64,000 nucleotides of DNA from Propioniciclava sp. MC1595 (GCF_017569205.1 NZ_CP071870.1:2604001-2668000), one strand, 5' to 3'. Positions 52,272-60,784 are shown, numbered from the stretch's first letter. A program made the numbers and translations. The notes: generated by a model not told the origin, from the sequence alone.

Positions 52272-53591
52272 ATGCCTGTTGTCTCCACCACGGTGTGGAT
52301 CCTCACCGCCATCTTCATCATCGCGCTGCTCGCGTTCGACTTCATCTTCCACGTCCGCAAGGCGCACATCCCCACGATCGGGGAGGCCGCCAAGTGGACG
52401 GCGATCTATGTCTCCGTCGCGATCCTGTTCGGCGTGTGGGTGTGGCTCTCGATGGGCCAGAAGTCGGGTATCGAGTACTACGCGGGTTACATCACCGAGT
52501 TGAGTCTCTCGGTCGACAACCTGTTCGTCTTCCTCATCATCATGGCGAGCTTCAAGGTGCCGCGGCAGAACCAGCAGCTGGTGCTGATGTTCGGCATCGT
52601 GGTGTCGCTTATCTTCCGCACCGGGTTCATCTTCCTGGGCGCCGCGCTGATCAACAGCTTCGCGTGGGTCTTCTACATCTTCGGCCTCATCCTGCTGATC
52701 ACCGCCGGCAACCTGATCAAGCCCGAGAAGGACGAGGAGGACGAGGAGTCCTCCGAGGCGAACAACTTCATCATCCGCCTGGCCAAGCGCTTCATGCACA
52801 CCACCGACCACTACGACGGCGACAAGCTGTTCACGATGGAGAACGGCAAGAAGGCCATGACCCCGCTGATGCTGGTCATGATCGCCATCGGTGGCACCGA
52901 CGTCATGTTCGCGCTCGACTCGATCCCGGCCATCTTCGGCCTGACCCAGAACACCTACATCGTGTTCACCGCCGTCGCGTTCTCGCTGCTCGGCCTGCGC
53001 CAGCTGTACTTCCTCATCGACGGCCTGCTCGACCGCCTGATCTACCTCAAGTACGGCCTCGCGATCATCCTGGCCTTCATCGGCGTCAAGCTGATCCTGC
53101 ACGCCCTGCACGAGAACAACCTGCCGTTCATCAACGGCGGCCAGCGCGTGCCGGTCTTCGAGGTCAGCACCGAGCTCAGCCTCGGCGTCATCGTCGGCAC
53201 CCTGGTCGTGGTCATCTTCTTCTCGCTGCTGTCCCCCAAGGGCAAGGCGCTCACCACGATCAAGAACACCCGCCGCCACGCCAAGCAGTACCTCGACGCG
53301 TCGTTCGAGGCCGACCCCGCACAGCGCGAGAAGCTCTACCGCTCGCTGCTGAAGGAGGAGGCCGCGCTGCTGGCCATGAACCCCAAGTACAAGGACGAGA
53401 TCTTCCGTGAGCAGGAGTTGCTCGACCTGCTCGACGAGGCGCACGCCACGCACGACCGCTACGTGGACGCCAACCCCGAGCGGTTCGCGTCCCACGACCC
53501 GCTGCAGGGCCAGCCGAAGCTCGACACGGCCGCCTACCGGCGCGCGCTGGAGGACCCGGACGCCCTCGAGGGGGCCAACCCCGAGGAGTGA
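52272..53591 (+). CDS. TerC/Alx-family metal-homeostasis membrane protein
   Basis: A 439-aa membrane protein with nine predicted helices and the two inverted TerC halves: YITELSLSVDNLFVFLIIM near residue 75 and IGGTDVMFALDSIPAIFGL near 210, whose Asp residues bind metal. A cytoplasmic loop around 155-190 is Glu-rich. The C-terminal 100 residues are a soluble, charged tail. Relatives export Mn2+ and help to metallate secreted enzymes; some give tellurite resistance. Confidence 0.9.
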   Translation: MPVVSTTVWILTAIFIIALLAFDFIFHVRKAHIPTIGEAAKWTAIYVSVAILFGVWVWLSMGQKSGIEYYAGYITELSLSVDNLFVFLIIMASFKVPRQNQQLVLMFGIVVSLIFRTGFIFLGAALINSFAWVFYIFGLILLITAGNLIKPEKDEEDEESSEANNFIIRLAKRFMHTTDHYDGDKLFTMENGKKAMTPLMLVMIAIGGTDVMFALDSIPAIFGLTQNTYIVFTAVAFSLLGLRQLYFLIDGLLDRLIYLKYGLAIILAFIGVKLILHALHENNLPFINGGQRVPVFEVSTELSLGVIVGTLVVVIFFSLLSPKGKALTTIKNTRRHAKQYLDASFEADPAQREKLYRSLLKEEAALLAMNPKYKDEIFREQELLDLLDEAHATHDRYVDANPERFASHDPLQGQPKLDTAAYRRALEDPDALEGANPEE

Positions 53592-53613
53592 GAACCTCCT
53601 CCTGACAACCCGT

Positions 53614-53648
53614 GACGAGCCGCGCACCCCCCGGGTGCGCGGCTCGTC
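53614..53648 (+). terminator. Strong terminator after terC
   Basis: GACGAGCCGCGCACCC pairs perfectly (16 bp) with GGGTGCGCGGCTCGTC around a CCC loop, 23 bp after the terC stop. Confidence 0.85.
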
Positions 53649-53715
53649 CGTTCGGGGATAGATTGGGTGGGCGCGGCGATCCCGCGCCACTCACACACCG
53701 TGTCAGGAGGGGTCG

Positions 53716-54639
53716 ATGAAGAACCTGCTGTTGGCCGCCTCGCGCAACACCCACGTGCGGGACCTGGCCACGCGTCTGCCCGTCGTCCGTCGTACCGTCG
53801 ACCGCTTCGTGCCGGGCGACGGGGTCGAGGACGCCGTCCGTGCGATCCGCGAGATCAGCGCCACCGGGCGCCTCGCCACCATCGACCACCTGGGCGAGGA
53901 CACGACCAGCCAGGCCGAGGCGCTGGCGGCCACCGAGGCCAACATCGCGCTGATCCGCCGGCTCTCCGACGAGGAGCTGACCGACGTCGCCGAGATCTCG
54001 GTCAAGGCCAGCGCGATCGGTCAGGCGCTGCCCGGCGGGGTCGACCTGGCCGCCGAGAACGCGGGCCGCATCGTCGCCGCCGCGACCGAGGCCGGCACGA
54101 CCGTCACCTTCGACGCCGAGGACCACACCACGCTCGACGGCATGCACGCCCTCGTGGACGGGCTGCGCGCGGAGTTCCCCGGCACCGGGCTGGTGCTGCA
54201 GGCCATGCTGTTCCGCACCGAGGACGACGCCCGGCACTACTCCGGGGCGGGGTCGCGCGTGCGGTTGTGCAAGGGCGCCTACGCCGAGCCGGCCACCGTC
54301 GCCCACACGACCCCGGCCGCGATCGGCGAGGCCTTCCAGCGCTGCCTGGGGATCCTGATCGCGGGCGAGGGCTACCCCATGATCGCCACCCACGATCCCA
54401 AGATGATCACCGCGGCCCTGGGGCAGCTGCTGGTCGCCGGGCGGGCCCCCGGGTCGTACGAGTTCCAGATGCTCTACGGCGTGCGCCCCGAGGAGCAGCT
54501 GCGGCTGGCGCGCGAGGGCCACCGCGTCCGGGTGTACGTGCCCTACGGCGTCGACTGGTACGGCTACTACATGCGCCGCCTGGCCGAGAAGCCGGCGAAC
54601 CTCGCCCTACTGGGAAGGGCCCTGATTTCCCGGAGGTGA
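53716..54639 (+). CDS. Proline dehydrogenase
   Basis: A 307-aa FAD-dependent proline dehydrogenase of the monofunctional (PruB/Rv1188-like) type, making delta-1-pyrroline-5-carboxylate. Motifs: TFDAEDHTTLDG near residue 135, VRLCKGAYAEP near 190, MIATHDPKMI near 235, YEFQMLYGVRPEEQ near 257 and the C-terminal VPYGVDWYGYYMRRLAEKPAN. TAGATT (53659-53664) is the probable -10 and AGGAGG precedes the ATG. No P5C dehydrogenase is adjacent; the aldehyde dehydrogenases in this window are of other types. Confidence 0.9.
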   Translation: MKNLLLAASRNTHVRDLATRLPVVRRTVDRFVPGDGVEDAVRAIREISATGRLATIDHLGEDTTSQAEALAATEANIALIRRLSDEELTDVAEISVKASAIGQALPGGVDLAAENAGRIVAAATEAGTTVTFDAEDHTTLDGMHALVDGLRAEFPGTGLVLQAMLFRTEDDARHYSGAGSRVRLCKGAYAEPATVAHTTPAAIGEAFQRCLGILIAGEGYPMIATHDPKMITAALGQLLVAGRAPGSYEFQMLYGVRPEEQLRLAREGHRVRVYVPYGVDWYGYYMRRLAEKPANLALLGRALISRR

Positions 54640-54736
54640 CCCTGAATCTCCTAGCCGCCGCTTGAACCACGGTCCCGGGTACGGAAAAGTCGAGGGGTGG
54701 CCGCGCAAGCGCGCGGCGTCCGATGAAAGGGGCACC

Positions 54737-55450
54737 ATGGGCCTGTTCGACATGTTCCGCCGCGACGAGGAGATCGAGATCACGCGCTCCGCGTTGGACG
54801 AGGCGAACGACCCCTCCGGCAACGACGACGCCATCACCGGCCTGATCAAGCAGCTGACCGGCGTGGGCATCGAGGGCGTCAGCAAGTTCTCGGGCGCCAA
54901 GGAGATCGCCGACAAGGCCCTCGCCAAGGCCAACGGTGACGTCGAGGCGGCCGTGGACGACGTCGTGCGCCAGCACCTCGTCGGCGGTGCCGCCGGCGGC
55001 TTCGTGACCTTCCTGGGTGGCTTCCTGACCATGGTCGTGGCCATCCCGGCCAACGTCTTCGAGTTCTACGTGCAGGCCACCCGCATGACCGCGGCCGTCG
55101 CGCACCTGCGCGGCTACGACGTGACCGACGACCGCATCCGCACCGCGGTGCTGCTGACCCTGGTCGGCTCCAACTCCGCCGACGTGCTCGCCAAGGCGGG
55201 CGTCTCCGTCGGCACGAGCGCCGCGCTGAACGTGGCCGGCAAGAACCTGCCGAAGTCGGCGCTCATGGTGATCCAGAAGGCCGTCGGCTTCCGCATCCTG
55301 CGGTCGGTCGGCGAGCGCGTGTTCGCCCGCGTCGGCAAGCTGGCCCCCCTCGTCGGTGGCCTCTTCGGCGCCGGCATCGACCTCGCCATGATGAAGCGCA
55401 TCTCCGAGCAGGCGCGGGCCGAGTTCCCGCGCACGCTGGGCACCGTCTGA
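54737..55450 (+). CDS. EcsC-family protein
   Basis: A 237-aa protein of the EcsC family. A short N-terminal segment (GLFDMFRRDEEIEI) precedes a Gly/Ala-rich amphipathic region with possible membrane association (GGAAGGFVTFLGGFLTMVV, residues 85-103) and RILRSVGERVFARVGKLAPLVGG near 195. Function unknown. The ATG at 54737 is preferred (AAAGGGG 5 nt upstream) over an in-frame one 25 codons earlier. Convergent with metB, 2 bp between stops. Confidence 0.82.
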   Translation: MGLFDMFRRDEEIEITRSALDEANDPSGNDDAITGLIKQLTGVGIEGVSKFSGAKEIADKALAKANGDVEAAVDDVVRQHLVGGAAGGFVTFLGGFLTMVVAIPANVFEFYVQATRMTAAVAHLRGYDVTDDRIRTAVLLTLVGSNSADVLAKAGVSVGTSAALNVAGKNLPKSALMVIQKAVGFRILRSVGERVFARVGKLAPLVGGLFGAGIDLAMMKRISEQARAEFPRTLGTV

Positions 55451-55452
55451 GT

Positions 55453-56616
55453 TCAGACCGCCTCGGCGACCCGATCGAGCCCCGCCACCAGGTCCGCGAC
55501 CAGGTCGGCGGGGTCTTCGATGCCCACCGACAGGCGCACGAGGCCGGGGCGCAGGCCGGCCGCCTCCTGCACCTCGGGCGGCATCGCCGCGTGGGTCATG
55601 GAGCCCGGGTGGCAGACCAGCGACTCGACGCCGCCGAGGGACTCGGCGAGCGAGAAGTGCTCCAGCCCCGACACCAGGGCCGCCACGGCGGCCTCGCCGC
55701 CACGCACCTCGAAGGACACGATCGCGCCGAAGCCGTCCATCTGGCGCTGGGCGAGCTCGTGGCCCGGGTGGGTGGACAGGCCCGGGTAGTGCAACCGCTC
55801 GACGGCGGGGTGCAGCGACAGGGCCTCCACCACGGCCGCCGCGTTCTCCTGGTGGGCGGCCATCCGGACGCCCAGCGTCCGCAGGCCGCGCAGCGTCAGG
55901 TAGCTGTCGAACGCTCCCCCGGTGACGCCGAGGCAGTTCGCCCACCACGCCATCTGCTCGGCCATCTCGGCGGTCGCCGAGCACACGACGCCCCCGATCA
56001 CGTCGGAGTGCCCGTTGAGGTACTTGGTCGAGGACTGCACGACGGCGTCCGCCCCGAACCCGATGGGGCGCTGCAGCACCGGCGAGCAGAACGTGTTGTC
56101 GGCCACCATGAGCCCGCCCCCGGCGTGCGTGGCCTCGGCCAGCGCCGCGAGGTCGCTGATGGCCAGCAAGGGGTTCGAGGGGGTCTCCACCCAGGTCAGC
56201 GCGGGCGACAGCGCGCGGACGGTGGCCGCGGCGTCCGATGCCGCCAGGTCGACCAGCCGCAGGTCGAAGCCCACCCGCCGCGACAGCGCGTCCAGCAGCC
56301 GCCACGTGCCGCCGTAGGCGTCGTGCGGGGCGACCACGGTGTCCCCCGCCGCCACCAGCGCCATCAGCGCGGTCGTGATCGCGCCCATCCCCGAGGCCGT
56401 CACCACCGCCCCGGCCGCCCCGTCGAGCTCGGCCAGCGCGTCGGCCAGGTGGCTGCGCGTCGGGTTGCCCGAGCGGGAGTAGTCGAAGCTGCGCGGGCTG
56501 CGCAGGCCGTCGAAGCGGTAGTTCGTCGACAGGTAGATCGGGGGGACGACCGCGCCCTCGGCGGTGTCCGCGTCGATGCCCGCGCGGACGGCGGCGGTGC
56601 GCCAGGATCGCTCCAC
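55453..56616 (-). CDS. metB: Cystathionine gamma-synthase-type PLP enzyme
   Basis: A 387-aa Cys/Met-metabolism PLP enzyme. Features: PPIYLSTNYRF, FDYSRSGNPTRSHLADALAELDG near residue 45 (the SRSGNPTR Arg/Tyr set), ASGMGAITTALMAL near 74, VADNTFCSPVLQRP near 170 and the PLP Lys in QSSTKYLNGHSDVIGG near 198. The DYSR form and overall sequence resemble E. coli MetB; cystathionine gamma-lyase or O-acylhomoserine sulfhydrylase cannot be excluded. GTG start with AGGAG upstream; TATGAT near 56657-56652 may be the -10. Confidence 0.88.
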   Translation of the reverse strand: MERSWRTAAVRAGIDADTAEGAVVPPIYLSTNYRFDGLRSPRSFDYSRSGNPTRSHLADALAELDGAAGAVVTASGMGAITTALMALVAAGDTVVAPHDAYGGTWRLLDALSRRVGFDLRLVDLAASDAAATVRALSPALTWVETPSNPLLAISDLAALAEATHAGGGLMVADNTFCSPVLQRPIGFGADAVVQSSTKYLNGHSDVIGGVVCSATAEMAEQMAWWANCLGVTGGAFDSYLTLRGLRTLGVRMAAHQENAAAVVEALSLHPAVERLHYPGLSTHPGHELAQRQMDGFGAIVSFEVRGGEAAVAALVSGLEHFSLAESLGGVESLVCHPGSMTHAAMPPEVQEAAGLRPGLVRLSVGIEDPADLVADLVAGLDRVAEAV

Positions 56617-56705
56617 GGGCCGCTCCTGTCTGTCGAGGTGGTGGACGGACCGATCATAGGGTGCGCCTCTGGCGTGGCGGTGCGGGTTCCGGGTACCGTC
56701 CCGCC

Positions 56706-57134
56706 ATGAAGCTCGAAGACGTCATCCGCAGCAAGGGCAACTCCGTCGTCACTATCGCCCCGTCCGCCTCCGTGGCCGAGCTCGTCTCCGTCATGGCCGA
56801 CAACAACATCGGCGCCGTGGTCGTCTCCGCCGACGGTCGCCACATCGCCGGCATCATCAGCGAGCGCGACATCGTGCGCGGCCTCGCCGGCTCGGGCGCC
56901 GGCCTCCTCGAGGCGACCGTGGCCGACCTCATGACCGGCGACGTCGTCGTCGGCCACCTCGAGGACCGCATCGAGGACACCGCCCACACCATGACCCACA
57001 AGCGCGTGCGCCACGTTCCGATCGAGGTCGACGGCGAACTCGCCGCGATCGTCTCCATCGGCGACGTGGTCAAGTACCGCATCGACCAGCTCACCGACGA
57101 GCGCAACCACCTGCTCGGCTACCTCCACACGTGA
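56706..57134 (+). CDS. CBS-domain protein
   Basis: A 142-aa protein with a tandem pair of CBS domains: VVTIAPSASVAELVSVMADNNIGAVVV then GIISERDIVRG (first), and ADLMTGDVVVGHLEDRIED then RVRHVPIEVDGELAAIVSIGDVVK (second). Such pairs bind adenine nucleotides. The ATG at 56706 has TACCGT 6 nt upstream (leaderless). Its stop overlaps the acylphosphatase start (GTGA). Confidence 0.88.
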   Translation: MKLEDVIRSKGNSVVTIAPSASVAELVSVMADNNIGAVVVSADGRHIAGIISERDIVRGLAGSGAGLLEATVADLMTGDVVVGHLEDRIEDTAHTMTHKRVRHVPIEVDGELAAIVSIGDVVKYRIDQLTDERNHLLGYLHT

Positions 57135-57574
57135 GCTCGGACGCCGCGGGCCTGGCCCGCGCGCTCGTCCGGGTCGACGGGCACGTTCAGGGCGTCGGCT
57201 TCCGGTGGTGGGTCTCCCGGCAGGCCGGACGCCTCGGGCTGTCCGGGTACGCCGAGAACCTGTGGGACGGTCAGGTGGAGGTGGACGTCCAGGGCCTCCC
57301 CGAGGATGTGGACGCCATGGTCGAACTGCTCACGTCGCCCAAGGCGTCCGGACGCCCGGGCCGCGTCACCGGCTTCCTGGTCGACCGGCGCCCGCCCGAG
57401 GCGTCCATCAGCGGTTTCGACATGCGCTCACCGCCGAGGGCCTGGGTCCGATCCGCCGAGGGCTTGGGTCCGATCCGCCGAGAGCTTGGGTCCGATCCGC
57501 CGAGGGCTCTCACAGGGAACGCACAGCCAACTCATGGCGTCCGGCCATGCCGGGCTGGGAGAGTGGACCCATGA
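57131..57574 (+). CDS. acyP: Acylphosphatase with repeat-encoded C-terminal extension
   Basis: A 147-aa frame. Residues 8-100 are a complete acylphosphatase: GHVQGVGFRWWVSRQA with the phosphate-binding Arg and GYAENLWDGQVEVDVQG with the catalytic Asn. Normal members end near residue 100; here translation runs on through 22-bp repeats (RAWVRSAEGLGPIRREL...) and stops only at an ATGA overlap with the response-regulator start. Because 22 is not a multiple of 3, each repeat is read in another frame, so the tail is unlikely to have evolved as a domain. Confidence 0.82.
   Translation: MSSDAAGLARALVRVDGHVQGVGFRWWVSRQAGRLGLSGYAENLWDGQVEVDVQGLPEDVDAMVELLTSPKASGRPGRVTGFLVDRRPPEASISGFDMRSPPRAWVRSAEGLGPIRRELGSDPPRALTGNAQPTHGVRPCRAGRVDP
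57431..57508 (+). repeat. Array of 22-bp direct repeats (3.5 copies)
   Basis: Copies at 57431-57452, 57453-57474, 57475-57496 and a partial 57497-57508. Unit: CCGCCGAGGGCYTGGGTCCGAT; copies differ by one base each. Related single or partial units lie at 58305-58339 and 62509-62526 in reverse orientation. Confidence 0.95.
57511..57537 (+). promoter_or_regulatory. Candidate response-regulator binding site
   Basis: CACAG at 57511 and at 57522, and the related CATGG at 57533, are spaced exactly 11 bp, one helical turn, as OmpR-type regulators bind. The site is 34 bp before the response-regulator start, suggesting autoregulation. Confidence 0.4.
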
Positions 57575-58293
57575 CAGAACGCGAGCAGCTCACCCGGGCG
57601 GATGGGACGCCCATCCGCGTGCTCACCGTGGACGACGAGCCGGCGATCACCGAACTGCTCAGCATGGCCCTGCGCTACGAGGGGTGGGATGTCACCACCG
57701 CCCACTCCGGCACGACCGCCGTGCAGGCCGCGCGCGACACGCGGCCGGACGTGCTCGTGCTCGACATGATGCTTCCCGACTTCGACGGGCTCGAGGTGAT
57801 GCGCCGCGTGCGCGCCGAGCAGCCGGACGTACCTGTCATCTTTCTCACCGCCCGGGACGCCGTGGACGACCGAATCCATGGGCTGACGGCCGGCGGGGAC
57901 GACTACGTCACCAAGCCCTTCTCTCTCGAGGAACTCGTCGCCCGCCTGCGCGGCCTGCTGCGCCGCTCGGGCGCGACGTTGGTCAAGCCGGGCTCGCAGC
58001 TCGTGGTCGGCGACCTCGCCCTCGACGAGGACTCTCACGAGGTGACCCGCGGGGGCGAGGAGATCCAGCTGACCGCGACCGAGTTCGAGCTGCTGCGCTA
58101 CCTGATGCGCAACCCGCGCCGCGTGCTGAGCAAGGCGCAGATCCTCGACCGCGTGTGGAACTACGACTTCGGTGGCCAGGCCAACGTCGTCGAGCTCTAC
58201 ATCTCCTACCTCCGCAAGAAGATCGACGCGGGGCGCGAGCCGATGATCCACACGCTGCGGGGTGCGGGGTACGTCCTGAAGCCGGCCGGCTGA
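57571..58293 (+). CDS. OmpR-family response regulator
   Basis: A 240-aa regulator. Receiver domain: acidic pair VDDEP near residue 21, phospho-acceptor Asp in VLVLDMMLPDFDG near 65, Thr in IFLTARDAV and Lys in YVTKPFSLEEL near 115. C-terminal winged helix: LTATEFELLRYLMRNPRRVLSK and VVELYISYLRKKID...IHTLRGAGYVLKP. Closest in form to TcrA/TrcR/MprA types. The ATG overlaps the acyP stop, and its stop overlaps the kinase start (TGATG). Confidence 0.93.
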   Translation: MTEREQLTRADGTPIRVLTVDDEPAITELLSMALRYEGWDVTTAHSGTTAVQAARDTRPDVLVLDMMLPDFDGLEVMRRVRAEQPDVPVIFLTARDAVDDRIHGLTAGGDDYVTKPFSLEELVARLRGLLRRSGATLVKPGSQLVVGDLALDEDSHEVTRGGEEIQLTATEFELLRYLMRNPRRVLSKAQILDRVWNYDFGGQANVVELYISYLRKKIDAGREPMIHTLRGAGYVLKPAG

Positions 58294-59786
58294 TGGCGGA
58301 ACACAAGCCCTCGGCGGATCCAACCCAAGCCCTCGGCGGAGCGGGAGTGTCGGGCAAGGGGACGCTCAGCCGCCAGCTGATCCTGTCCACCACGGCGCTG
58401 GTCGCGGTGATCGCGATCCTGCTGTCGGGGCTGACCGCGCTGTCGATGCACCGCATCCTGCAGGAACAGCTCGACGACCAGCTGGTCTCCGCCACGACCA
58501 TGACGCGCGGCGAGGGACGCGGCCCGATGCTGCCCCAGGGCCGGGGCGGCCCCGGCCTGGCCCAAGGCCTCCTGTTCTACTGGCAGGGGCAGGGCGGCAT
58601 CGTCCAGGTCGAGCGCGACCGCAACGTCGTGGGCAGCGACGTCGCCGCCGAGCTCGAGGCGCTCGAGCCCGACCGGACGCCCCGCACGATCGGCCTGTCC
58701 GGCCTCGGCAGCTACCGCGTCTACACCACGACGCAGGGCGGCCAGGTGCTCGTGGTCGGCCTGCCGACGTCGGCGCTGACCGCGTCGATGACCGCGATCC
58801 TCGCCGCCGCTGCGGTGCTCACCCTGCTGGCCATCGCGATCGCGTTCATCGCCGCCCGGACCGTCGTCGAGCGCAGTCTGCGCCCCCTGGCCCGGCTCAC
58901 AGCGACGGCGAACCACGTCTCCCGCATGCCGCTGCACTCCGGTGAGGTCGCCGTGCCCGTCCGCGTCCCGGACGCCGACGTCGACCCCCGCAGCGAGGTC
59001 GGGCAGGTAGGGCTGGCGTTCAACCACATGCTCGACAACGTCGAAGGAGCCCTGGCCGCGCGCCAGCGCTCGGAGACCAAGGTGCGCCAGTTCGTCGCGG
59101 ACGCCAGCCACGAGCTCCGCAACCCACTGGCGTCCATCCGCGGCTACGCGGAGCTCACTCGCCGCGAGCGCGCCCACCTGCCCGACACCACCGCGCACGC
59201 GTTGGGGCGCATCGAGTCCGAGTCCGAGCGCATGTCGCGCCTCGTCGAGGACCTCCTCCTGCTCGCCCGCCTCGACTCCGGCCCCGAGCTGGCCCTGCTA
59301 CCCACCTCGCTGAACCAGGTAGTCGCCAACGCCGTGTCGGACGCCCGCGCGGCGGGCCCCGACCACATCTGGACCCTCGACCTGCCGGACGCCGACGTCC
59401 TCGCCCAGGGCGACCCCTACCGGCTCACCCAGGTCGTGGCCAACCTGCTCGCCAACGCCCGGACGCACACGCCGGCCGGCACCCGCGTCCACGCCTCGGT
59501 GGCCGCCGACGGGCCGGACGCCGTGGTCACGGTCACCGACGACGGCCCGGGCATCCCGCGCGAGCTCCTCGACCGGGTCTTTGAGCGGTTCACCCGCGCG
59601 GACGCCAGCCGCGTCCGGTCGGGCGCCGGTGGCCAGTCGACCGGGCTCGGGCTGGCCATCGTCGCCGCCGTGGTGGGCGCCCACCATGGGCGCGTCGAGG
59701 TGGCCTCGCGGCCGGGCCTTACCGCGTTCACGGTGCGCCTACCCCGCGCGGACGCCGACGGGCCCCCGTACGCGAACCGACCGTAG
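58293..59786 (+). CDS. Sensor histidine kinase
   Basis: A 497-aa membrane kinase. Two helices (about residues 28-50 and 165-190) flank an extracytoplasmic sensor; then HAMP, HisKA with the phosphorylated His in ADASHELRNPLASIRGYAEL near 275, and HATPase with N box (VVANLLANARTHTP), G1 DDGPGIP and G2 GLGLAIV. Partner of the regulator just upstream. If translation starts at 58293, the first 18 residues are encoded by a 22-bp-repeat copy; the GTG at 58348 would avoid this and is the alternative start. Confidence 0.92.
   Translation: MAEHKPSADPTQALGGAGVSGKGTLSRQLILSTTALVAVIAILLSGLTALSMHRILQEQLDDQLVSATTMTRGEGRGPMLPQGRGGPGLAQGLLFYWQGQGGIVQVERDRNVVGSDVAAELEALEPDRTPRTIGLSGLGSYRVYTTTQGGQVLVVGLPTSALTASMTAILAAAAVLTLLAIAIAFIAARTVVERSLRPLARLTATANHVSRMPLHSGEVAVPVRVPDADVDPRSEVGQVGLAFNHMLDNVEGALAARQRSETKVRQFVADASHELRNPLASIRGYAELTRRERAHLPDTTAHALGRIESESERMSRLVEDLLLLARLDSGPELALLPTSLNQVVANAVSDARAAGPDHIWTLDLPDADVLAQGDPYRLTQVVANLLANARTHTPAGTRVHASVAADGPDAVVTVTDDGPGIPRELLDRVFERFTRADASRVRSGAGGQSTGLGLAIVAAVVGAHHGRVEVASRPGLTAFTVRLPRADADGPPYANRP
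58305..58339 (-). repeat. 22-bp repeat, 1.6 copies, reversed
   Basis: 58318-58339 matches the 22-bp unit at 20 of 22 bases on the minus strand; 58305-58317 is a partial second copy (13 bp, exact). It lies at the start of the kinase gene. Confidence 0.9.
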
Positions 59787-59798
59787 CGTGGCGCAGCG

Positions 59799-59820
59799 CC
59801 CGGGGGACGCGTCCCCCGGG
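59799..59820 (+). terminator. Palindromic terminator after the kinase gene
   Basis: CCCGGGGGACG-CGTCCCCCGGG is a perfect 22-bp palindrome, directly upstream of TAACCT (59822-59827), the -10 of the next gene; termination and initiation are therefore packed into 30 bp. Confidence 0.7.
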
Positions 59821-59833
59821 ATAACCTCGTATG

Positions 59834-60784
59834 GTGATCATCACCTTCACGGCGAACCCGAGCCTCGATCGCAGCGCACCGCTGGCCCGCGACCTGCGCG
59901 TCGCCCGGCTGAACCGGCTCGGGCAGGTCTACCGACTCGCCTCCGGCAAGGGGGTCAACGTGAGCGCGGCTGTGCACGCCGCCGGCCACCCCACCCTCGC
60001 CATCGTCCCGGTGGACACCAGCGACCCGCTGGCCGAGGCGCTGCGCAGCCGTGGCGTCCCGAGCCGCATGGTCCCGGTCGGACGCCGTGCGCGCACCAAC
60101 CTCTCGATCACCCACCCCGACGGCAGCACCACCCGCTTCATCGAGCCCGGCGAGCCGCTGACGCCGGAGAACCAGACGGCACTGGTGAGCGCCCTGCTCG
60201 CCTCCCTGCCGGGGGCCTCGTGGCTGGCGCTGTGCGGCAGCCTGCCGCCGGGCGCCCCCGTCGACTGGTACGTGAAGCTCACCGAGATGGCCCACTCCGT
60301 CGGCGTCCGGGTGGCCGTTGACGCCGACGGTCCCGCCCTGGACGCCGTGATCAGCCACGCGCACGCAACCCCGCCCGACCTCCTCTCCCCCAACGTGGCC
60401 GAGCTGCAGAAGGCGACCGGACGCTCCATCCGGAAGGCGGTCAAGGCGGGCGACCTCCAGCCCGCGATCGATGCCGTGCAGGAACTGCACAACCGGGGGG
60501 TCCCGCGCGTGCTCGCCACGCTGGGCCCCCAGGGCGCCCTCCTCTCCTGCGAGGACGGCCTGTGGCACGCCGAGCCCGACCCGGTCCAGCCGGTGTCGGT
60601 GATGGGGGCGGGGGACGCCGCGTTGGCCGGCTGCCTGCTCATCAGCACGCGAACACAGGACCCGGCGCTGTGCCTCGACCGCGCCGTCGCCTACGGGACG
60701 GCGACCGTGCTCAAGCCGGGCTCCGAGGTGCCGACCCCGGCGGACGCCGACGCGATCCCCCTCACCGTGCGCAAGCTGGCCTGA
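59834..60784 (+). CDS. PfkB-family sugar kinase (1-phosphofructokinase-like)
   Basis: A 316-aa ribokinase-fold kinase. N-terminal FTANPSLDR, GKGVNVSAAVHAAGHP near residue 35, NLSITHPDGSTTRFIEPG near 95, LSPNVAELQKATG near 190 and the catalytic Asp in SVMGAGDAALAGCLL near 258. Probably phosphorylates a phosphosugar such as fructose-1-phosphate or tagatose-6-phosphate. No PTS gene is nearby. TAACCT lies 6 nt before the GTG at 59834, which I prefer to the ATG one codon earlier. Confidence 0.87.
   Translation: MIITFTANPSLDRSAPLARDLRVARLNRLGQVYRLASGKGVNVSAAVHAAGHPTLAIVPVDTSDPLAEALRSRGVPSRMVPVGRRARTNLSITHPDGSTTRFIEPGEPLTPENQTALVSALLASLPGASWLALCGSLPPGAPVDWYVKLTEMAHSVGVRVAVDADGPALDAVISHAHATPPDLLSPNVAELQKATGRSIRKAVKAGDLQPAIDAVQELHNRGVPRVLATLGPQGALLSCEDGLWHAEPDPVQPVSVMGAGDAALAGCLLISTRTQDPALCLDRAVAYGTATVLKPGSEVPTPADADAIPLTVRKLA

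Noticed and set aside
53716-54639. Proline utilisation pair with the aldehyde dehydrogenase at 60.8-62.3 kb
   Set aside because: That dehydrogenase is of the succinate-semialdehyde type and separately placed; no P5C dehydrogenase features were seen.
57431-57508. CRISPR array
   Set aside because: The 22-bp units are directly adjacent without spacers, and no cas genes are in the window.
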